From Acetobacter ghanensis (GTDB lineage: Bacteria; Pseudomonadota; Alphaproteobacteria; Acetobacterales; Acetobacteraceae): a DNA stretch of 64,000 nt. The stretch covers positions 1,587,896 through 1,651,895 of the forward strand of contig NZ_LN609302.1 of assembly GCF_001499675.1 (NCBI RefSeq). Direction: 5' to 3'. Under the pieces are notes generated by a model. The model was given only the letters and a program-made list of their open reading frames with translations, was not told where the DNA came from and did not search any database. Within the stretch, counting starts at the first letter, position 1; each line of letters opens with the position of its first letter. Positions 56,373 to 64,000 of this stretch are shown here, one piece after another. Made by a program: the position numbers and the translations under genes.

Positions 56373-57917
56373 TTACGCCCTTCCCGCTCGTGCCACTCTT
56401 AGCGCTTCCTCAGCCGCCCGGAAGACGGCTCGCGCCTTGTGCTGTGTTTCCTCATATTCTGTCTCAGGCACACTGTCTGCCACAACGCCACAGCCCGCCT
56501 GAACGTGCATTGCGCCATCCTTGACCACCGCCATGCGCAGGCCAATACAGGTGTCCATATCGCCCCCTGCGCCAAAATAGCCGATGCAGCCAGCGTAAGT
56601 GGCGCGGCGGGTGCGTTCAACTTCGTCAATAATTTCCATGGCGCGGATTTTTGGCGCCCCGGTCAAAGTCCCGGCAGGAAAAGCTGCAACCAGAGCATCC
56701 AACGCTTCTAGGTCCGGCTTGAGCATCCCCTCCACATTGGACGAGATGTGCATGACGTGGCTGAACCGCTCGATAACAAAACGCTCGGTCACTTTAACAG
56801 AACCGGGGATGCTGACGCGCCCTACATCGTTACGCCCAAGATCAATCAGCATCAGATGTTCAGCAATTTCCTTCTGGTCAGACAGAAGGTCTTTTTCAAG
56901 CGCCAGATCTTCGGCGGGGGTTTTTCCGCGTGGGCGGGTTCCTGCCAGCGGGCGAACGGTCATTTTGCCTTCTCTGAGGCGCACAAGAATTTCAGGTGAC
57001 GACCCGACAAGCGAGAAAGCCCCAAAATCCAGATGGAACAGGAAAGGTGCCGGATTGATCCGCCTAAGCGCACGGTAGAGCGCGAGAGATGGGAGCGGAA
57101 AAGAGGTGGAAAACCGTTGGCTGGGAACAACCTGAAAGGCGTCGCCAGCAGCAATATACTCTTGAATACGGGTAACGGCCGCGCAGAAATCCTGATGGCT
57201 GAACGTCGAGGAGGGTTCAACAAACGCAGGAATGTTGTCTGGGGCCGCAGTGTGAGGGAGTGCGCCATCAAGGCAGTCACGGGCATTTTGTAGCAATGCC
57301 TGTGCCCGGTCCCATGCCTGCTCTGCTGTGTCAGTCGTATTGGGGCGGATAGGGGCTGCCAGAATCAGTTCGTCTGTGACCGTATCGAATACGGCAAACA
57401 GACCGGGGCGCATCAAAATTGATTCAGGTAAGTCCAAATCGTCAGGAGGGGCATCAGGTAGATGCTCCATCTGACGTACCATGTCATAACCCAGATAGCC
57501 AAACAGACCGCCAATCATAGGAGGAAGTTCAGGCGGCAGGTCCATGCGTGAGGCATGGATGAGAGCACGCAGACTGGCCAAAGGTGCTGTTGTGTCCGGC
57601 ATGGCCTCTGTTGGCTGACCATCAACACACATACTGGTTGTGACCTTGCCGTCATGGCAGGTCCAGACAAGGTCAGGCTTAAGCGCAATAACGGAATAAC
57701 GCCCGCGTGTGGTCCCGCCTTCCACACTTTCCAGCAGCAGGGTGTATTTGCCTGTGCCGCCGTCCAGATGGGCCAGTCGCATATAAGCGGACACAGGGGT
57801 CAGCAGGTCTGCGGGCTCGACAGAGTAAATGATTGTCCCCCTGCCCTCGTCCCACGCTGCTGCACAGGCGCTCTTGTCAGGAGATGAGGCTGTATGTGCC
57901 TTCATGGCAGGGCTCAC
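56373..57917 (-). CDS. trpE: TrpE: anthranilate synthase component I
   Basis: Makes anthranilate from chorismate. The 514-residue protein has the LLES-type tryptophan-feedback element near residue 60, the chorismate-binding region with PLAGTRPRG near 330, LIDLGRNDVGRV near 360 and SNVEGML near 395. Its ATG overlaps the ppiD stop as ATGA, so it is coupled to that gene. I saw no trp leader peptide; regulation may come through the ppiD promoter. Confidence 0.95.
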   Translation of the reverse strand: MSPAMKAHTASSPDKSACAAAWDEGRGTIIYSVEPADLLTPVSAYMRLAHLDGGTGKYTLLLESVEGGTTRGRYSVIALKPDLVWTCHDGKVTTSMCVDGQPTEAMPDTTAPLASLRALIHASRMDLPPELPPMIGGLFGYLGYDMVRQMEHLPDAPPDDLDLPESILMRPGLFAVFDTVTDELILAAPIRPNTTDTAEQAWDRAQALLQNARDCLDGALPHTAAPDNIPAFVEPSSTFSHQDFCAAVTRIQEYIAAGDAFQVVPSQRFSTSFPLPSLALYRALRRINPAPFLFHLDFGAFSLVGSSPEILVRLREGKMTVRPLAGTRPRGKTPAEDLALEKDLLSDQKEIAEHLMLIDLGRNDVGRVSIPGSVKVTERFVIERFSHVMHISSNVEGMLKPDLEALDALVAAFPAGTLTGAPKIRAMEIIDEVERTRRATYAGCIGYFGAGGDMDTCIGLRMAVVKDGAMHVQAGCGVVADSVPETEYEETQHKARAVFRAAEEALRVARAGRA

Positions 57918-59830
57918 TGTGCCGTCCCTCCAAATCCAGCGGCGGACAGAGCCGCCTGAATGGCCGCATTGTTAATGTGCGCAGGCAGTCGTTTGTTCAG
58001 AAACTGCACATAGCTGGCAGCCAGATCATCACCATAAGCCTGAGCAAGATTGTTTTTCAGCTTTTGCATCATATCAGCCGAAGCTGGTGGATTGGGGACG
58101 AACACCTTGGTAACCACAGCCACAAAAAAGGTATCGGCATTCTCCGCCATAACTGCCTGCCCGGCCTTCATATGCGCGATGTAGCTAGCCACTTCTGGCG
58201 GAAGGGCCTTGTTGGGGTTGGCAAAGGAGAATGGAATATTCCGCACAATCTGAACGCCGGAGGCATCCTGATCCGCAATGTTACCTTTCTGGCGGGCGGT
58301 CAGGAACAACGCTGTAGCTTTCTGGTCAGCAGCATGATGGCGCGCATCAGCCTGCCACGCAGTCACAACATCCGCTTTAGCTTGCTCAAACGTGCGCGGC
58401 GAGGCTGGCGTGATGGAATCAACCGCTACGGCAAACCAACTGTTATCCGGTCCATCTATCAGGATCGGGTTGTCGCCGGCCTTCTGCGCAAAGACCTGAT
58501 GAATGATGGCGTCACGCAGTTTGCCAGAAGCAGGAATCGGGGCTGGTTGTTTTTCGGCAGTGTTGCCCTGTGCGTCTAGCGAGCCGGAAATGGCAACGGC
58601 TCCGAGCGTATCGGGGATAGCATCCAGACCTTTGCCAGCAATGGCATCCTGCAACTGACGACGGCGTTCCGTTACAACGGAAGGCGCCATGGCTGCACGG
58701 TACTGCTGAAGAATGTCCTGCTTGGCATCTGCAAAAGAGGTGCTGTGTGCGGGCAGAATTTTGGTCACCCTAAAAGCGGCCCAGCCCATTTCAGTCTTGA
58801 CCGGCCCCATGATCTGCCCCTGCGGGGCCTGAAACAACGCCTGCTTCAGAATATCCGAGGGAATGGTGGCTGGGCGAGCGCCCGGCATGTCCACAGATGC
58901 CGCCCCTTTGACCGCAGCCTGCGCGCTCTGCCAGTCACCTTTCAGGTGCCACGCATCGACAATTTTCTGGGCATCCGCCTGAGTGGAAGTCGTAATAAGC
59001 TGCACATCCCGAGTTTCCGGAACATTGTAACGGCTGCTCTGCTCATCATACACGCGTTTGAGCTGCGCATCATCCATTGAAATGGTGTCAGCAACCGTCT
59101 GGGCCGATAGAACTACGATACGTGCGTGCCTGAGTTCTGGTGTGCTGAACTGCCATGGGTGGTTGGCATAATAACGCTGCAACGTTGCGTTGTCTGGAGC
59201 AGGAAGGGCTGGTTGTGCCGCAACGGGAATGCTGATCAGGTCAACCAGTCGGGTTTTTGCGCCATAATTTACAAGCGTATTCAGGAGTGTGGTGGAAACG
59301 GAAGCCCCCTGCGCCATGGGTTGCAGTAGGGTGCGGACGGTCAGATCATCACGGATCATGTCCAGCACCTGCTGCTCGCTCAATCCCTGCGCGCTTAGCC
59401 GCTGGTTGAATATGCTGCGATCAAACTGCCCTGTTGGCCCCTTGAAGTAAGGGAGTGAGAACACTTCCTCCCTTATGGCGGAATCCGGCACCATGATCTT
59501 GAGCTGTCTGGCGGCTTCCAGAAGTTCTGCCTGCGCTATCAGGCGCTGAAGAATCTGGTGCGCGATCTGCCCCTGCATGATGGGAGACATGGCGGACGGA
59601 TCCTTGATGCCCATCTGCTGGGTGATCGTTGGCATTTCCGAGCGCAGGGCCATCGCCAATTCACGCGTGGCGATGCGGTGCTGGCCAACCCGGGCCACCA
59701 CGTCAGTTTCTTCGCTCATGAAGCCGATAACATCGCCAATACCCCAGCCGACAAAGGCCAGAAAAATAACAATGGCAATAACGCGGCCCAGCCACGATTC
59801 AACTAGTACTCGGCGCAGGTAGGAAATCAT
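57914..59830 (-). CDS. ppiD: PpiD-like membrane-anchored peptidyl-prolyl isomerase/chaperone
   Basis: A 638-residue periplasmic folding factor with one N-terminal membrane segment (about 12-33, IVIFLAFVGWGIGDVIGF). A SurA-N-like domain (about 40-190) follows and a parvulin-type region around 270-375. A second long C-terminal region runs to the end. Anchored PpiD-type proteins assist folding of outer-membrane and secreted proteins near the Sec translocon. It is divergent from tpiA and heads the trp-moaC run. Confidence 0.88.
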   Translation of the reverse strand: MISYLRRVLVESWLGRVIAIVIFLAFVGWGIGDVIGFMSEETDVVARVGQHRIATRELAMALRSEMPTITQQMGIKDPSAMSPIMQGQIAHQILQRLIAQAELLEAARQLKIMVPDSAIREEVFSLPYFKGPTGQFDRSIFNQRLSAQGLSEQQVLDMIRDDLTVRTLLQPMAQGASVSTTLLNTLVNYGAKTRLVDLISIPVAAQPALPAPDNATLQRYYANHPWQFSTPELRHARIVVLSAQTVADTISMDDAQLKRVYDEQSSRYNVPETRDVQLITTSTQADAQKIVDAWHLKGDWQSAQAAVKGAASVDMPGARPATIPSDILKQALFQAPQGQIMGPVKTEMGWAAFRVTKILPAHSTSFADAKQDILQQYRAAMAPSVVTERRRQLQDAIAGKGLDAIPDTLGAVAISGSLDAQGNTAEKQPAPIPASGKLRDAIIHQVFAQKAGDNPILIDGPDNSWFAVAVDSITPASPRTFEQAKADVVTAWQADARHHAADQKATALFLTARQKGNIADQDASGVQIVRNIPFSFANPNKALPPEVASYIAHMKAGQAVMAENADTFFVAVVTKVFVPNPPASADMMQKLKNNLAQAYGDDLAASYVQFLNKRLPAHINNAAIQAALSAAGFGGTAQ

Positions 59831-59868
59831 GACCCTATGGATCCACAGCTTGTCATAAATGGTTTATG

Positions 59869-59924
59869 CTGGTCTCAGCACATCTTGGGGCGGCACCATA
59901 AGCGGAGGTGTGCCGCTTGACCAG
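59869..59924 (+). other. Nested hairpin between ppiD and tpiA
   Basis: An outer 6-base-pair stem (59869-59874 with 59919-59924) encloses a 7-base-pair stem (59890-59896 with 59910-59916). Two weaker hairpins follow before tpiA (GGGGCA/TGCCCC near 59938-59971, and TGCCAC/GTGGCA near 60009-60038). No T run; possible leader structure or protein-binding site. Confidence 0.4.
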
Positions 59925-60060
59925 ACATAACCGTTATGGGGCAGCAATAAGGTATTAGCCCTCTCTTGCCCCGTAGGGGGAGTATATGGTTTAGCCTGTT
60001 GTCAACCGTGCCACTGCAGACGCACTGCGCGCGTGGCAGCACAGGATCTGGAGGAAGGGT

Positions 60061-60801
60061 ATGAGCAGGCAGATTATTGTCGGCAATTGGAAAATGAATG
60101 GCACAAGCCGGGACGCGCAGGCGCTGGTGCAGGCGCTGGTTGGTGGTTTGCCAGCAGCCGCGCCGGATGTGGTCGTCTGTCCGCCCTTTACGCAACTGGC
60201 GCTTGTGCAGCCTACGCTGGCTTCCTCCCCCATCGCATTGGGTGCGCAGGATTGCCATAAAGATGTCTCGGGCGCGCATACGGGGGATATCTCCCCGGCC
60301 ATGCTCACAGACCTTGGGGTGTCTTACGTTATTCTGGGTCACTCCGAGCGTCGCCAAGAACATGGTGAACTCGATGAGACCGTGCGTGAAAAAGCCGTGG
60401 CCGCCACCAAGGCAGGTCTGACTCCCATCATCTGTATTGGTGAGACGGAAGACCAGCGCGAAAGTGGAGAATATCAGGACGTTTTGGGCTGGCAGATCAA
60501 GGGATCGCTTCCTGATGGTTTTGCCGGTATTGTAGCTTACGAACCTGTATGGGCTATTGGAACCGGGCTTGCCGCGACAACCGACCAGATCGCCGAAACT
60601 ATGGCTTTTCTGCGTGCAGAATTGGTTCGTCAGTTCGGAGAGGCTGGAAAAGCTATCAAAATCCTGTATGGAGGGTCCGTAAACGCCGGGAATGCTGTTT
60701 CCGTTCTTTCCATTCCGGAAGTCGCGGGTGCACTGGTTGGTGGCGCCAGCCTTAAGGCGGACGCATTTCTTTCTATTGTCAACGCAGCATCCGCTGCCTG
60801 A
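60061..60801 (+). CDS. tpiA: TpiA: triosephosphate isomerase
   Basis: Interconverts dihydroxyacetone phosphate and glyceraldehyde 3-phosphate. The 246-residue barrel has the active-site lysine in GNWKMNG (K11), the histidine in LGHSERR (H96) and the glutamate in AYEPVWAIGTG near 164. A GGAGGAAGG site precedes the ATG. It is followed by secG after 26 bases, a widespread bacterial pairing. Confidence 0.96.
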   Translation: MSRQIIVGNWKMNGTSRDAQALVQALVGGLPAAAPDVVVCPPFTQLALVQPTLASSPIALGAQDCHKDVSGAHTGDISPAMLTDLGVSYVILGHSERRQEHGELDETVREKAVAATKAGLTPIICIGETEDQRESGEYQDVLGWQIKGSLPDGFAGIVAYEPVWAIGTGLAATTDQIAETMAFLRAELVRQFGEAGKAIKILYGGSVNAGNAVSVLSIPEVAGALVGGASLKADAFLSIVNAASAA

Positions 60802-60827
60802 CATGTTGCTTTGATCTGGAACCTGAC

Positions 60828-61172
60828 ATGACGACAGCCCTGCTGATCCTGCATTTCTGTGTCACCATTGCTCTGATTGGCGTTGTGCTGATTCAGCGGA
60901 GCGAGGGTGGCGGCCTTGGTATTGGTAACAGTCAGGGTATGGGAGCCTTTATGTCCGGTCGGGGGACGGCAAACCTGCTGACCCGCACAACTGCCGTGCT
61001 GGCCGGACTGTTCATGCTCCTCTCTCTCCTGTTGGCAGTGCTTTACAAAGGGAGTGTGACAGGCGCAGGGCATGACATTCTGGCCCAGCCTCCGGCGGAA
61101 ACCGCACCGGCGGCAGCGTCGGCTCCGTCCGCAGTCCAGACCCCGGCAGCACCTGCGGCTTCCAAGCCCTGA
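60828..61172 (+). CDS. secG: SecG: preprotein translocase subunit
   Basis: A 114-residue SecYEG component with two membrane segments (about 1-20 and 55-75). The conserved VLIQRSEGGGLGIG (about 21-34) and MSGRGTANLLTRTTAVLA (about 43-60) fall between and at the second segment. The C-terminal 35 residues are rich in A and P. It lies 26 bases after tpiA. Confidence 0.93.
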   Translation: MTTALLILHFCVTIALIGVVLIQRSEGGGLGIGNSQGMGAFMSGRGTANLLTRTTAVLAGLFMLLSLLLAVLYKGSVTGAGHDILAQPPAETAPAAASAPSAVQTPAAPAASKP

Positions 61173-61186
61173 AAAATGCTGACATC

Positions 61187-63789
<2,603 letters not shown>

Positions 63790-63810
63790 TTGTTTCGGGG
63801 CATTGGGCAT

Positions 63811-63847
63811 AAAAAACCGCACAGACTGAGCTGTGGCGGTTTTTTTT
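63811..63847. terminator. Bidirectional terminator between kdsA and gyrB
   Basis: A 14-base-pair stem with one bulged G (63811-63824 with 63831-63845) and a 6-base loop. T runs on both strands allow it to end both convergent genes. Confidence 0.88.
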
Positions 63848-63866
63848 GTATCTCTTCTGGGTTCGT

Positions 63867-64000
63867 TTAGACGTCCAGATTGGCGACTTTAAGGGCATTG
63901 CCGACAATAAAGTCACGCCGAGGCTCTACAACATCGCCCATCAGGGTTGTAAAGACGTCTCCAGCTTCTTCTACATCGCCGACGCGAACTTGCAGCAATG
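63867..64000 (-). CDS. gyrB: GyrB: DNA gyrase subunit B, C-terminal end only
   Basis: The last 44 codons of a gene that continues past the right edge. The end reads [16 protein letters not shown], then [14 protein letters not shown] and finally ALKVANLDV, which is the conserved C-terminus of GyrB. Start and the ATPase and TOPRIM parts are outside the window. Confidence 0.93.
   Translation of the reverse strand, partial: LLQVRVGDVEEAGDVFTTLMGDVVEPRRDFIVGNALKVANLDV

Overview
The window looks like a chromosomal, housekeeping stretch from an acetic acid bacterium (Alphaproteobacteria, Acetobacteraceae, most likely Acetobacter or a close relative). The reasons are the protein sequences (alphaproteobacterial CysNC fusion, DUF2849-CysI-DUF934 set, a PDH E1-beta with its own lipoyl domain, monothiol glutaredoxin next to BolA, the ppiD-trpEGDC-moaC order), moderate-to-high GC, and dense gene packing with many 1-4 base start/stop overlaps. 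The genus is inferred from protein flavour and was not tested by a database search. I see no phage, insertion sequence, integrase, CRISPR array, tRNA or rRNA.

Layout. 1-7.4 kb: sulfate assimilation and uptake (tail of a gene that is probably cysD, cysNC, then cysT-cysW-cysA, then DUF2849-cysI-DUF934). 7.6-10.7 kb: lipid A/LPS genes waaA-lpxK-lpxL, with the lpxL-like acyltransferase split by a one-base frameshift. 10.9-12.6 kb: an inositol-monophosphatase family enzyme and a secreted SYLF protein. 12.7-17.3 kb (minus): fatty-acid synthesis, fabD-fabG-acpP-fabF-mltG. 17.5-20.6 kb (minus): a DUF218 protein, a methyltransferase, a cytosolic betaine-binding-like protein and an unknown. 20.6-22.1 kb: a long leader region, a possible 38-codon ORF and a double cold-shock-domain protein. 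22.1-25.2 kb (minus): kdsB-pheA-dapA-smpB. 25.3-29.5 kb: cytochrome c-hisN and serA-comM. 29.5-31.5 kb (minus): sseA and metC. 31.7-35.4 kb: AI-2E-type membrane protein, EEP nuclease/phosphatase, cardiolipin synthase (minus), yraN. 35.4-42.3 kb (minus): purB, purC-purS-(Rap1a-like)-purQ-purL, bolA, grxD and a small secreted protein. 42.4-46.1 kb: terC, lytic transglycosylase, pgpA, cinA. 46.1-53.1 kb (minus): pdhA-pdhB-pdhC-lpd-lipA-coq10/ratA and a small secreted protein. 53.3-59.8 kb (minus): ppiD-trpE-trpG-trpD-trpC-moaC. 60.1-63.8 kb: tpiA, secG, pyrG-kdsA. The right edge holds the C-terminus of gyrB on the minus strand.

How the genes work together. Sulfate is imported by CysTWA, activated by CysNC to PAPS and finally reduced to sulfide by CysI; MetC and SseA act further down in sulfur amino acid metabolism. 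KdsA, KdsB and WaaA make, activate and transfer Kdo, while LpxK and the acyltransferase finish lipid A. The pdh operon carries its own lipoate synthase. The pur cluster covers FGAM synthetase (PurSQL), SAICAR synthetase and adenylosuccinate lyase.

I find no clear new multi-gene system. The points most worth a second look are the frameshifted acyltransferase, a Rap1a-family exported protein coupled by ATGA overlaps on both sides inside the FGAM-synthetase genes, the leader ORF with a strong Shine-Dalgarno coupled to the double cold-shock gene, and several unexplained RNA-like hairpins in short intergenic regions (tpiA/ppiD, secG/pyrG, purB/purC).
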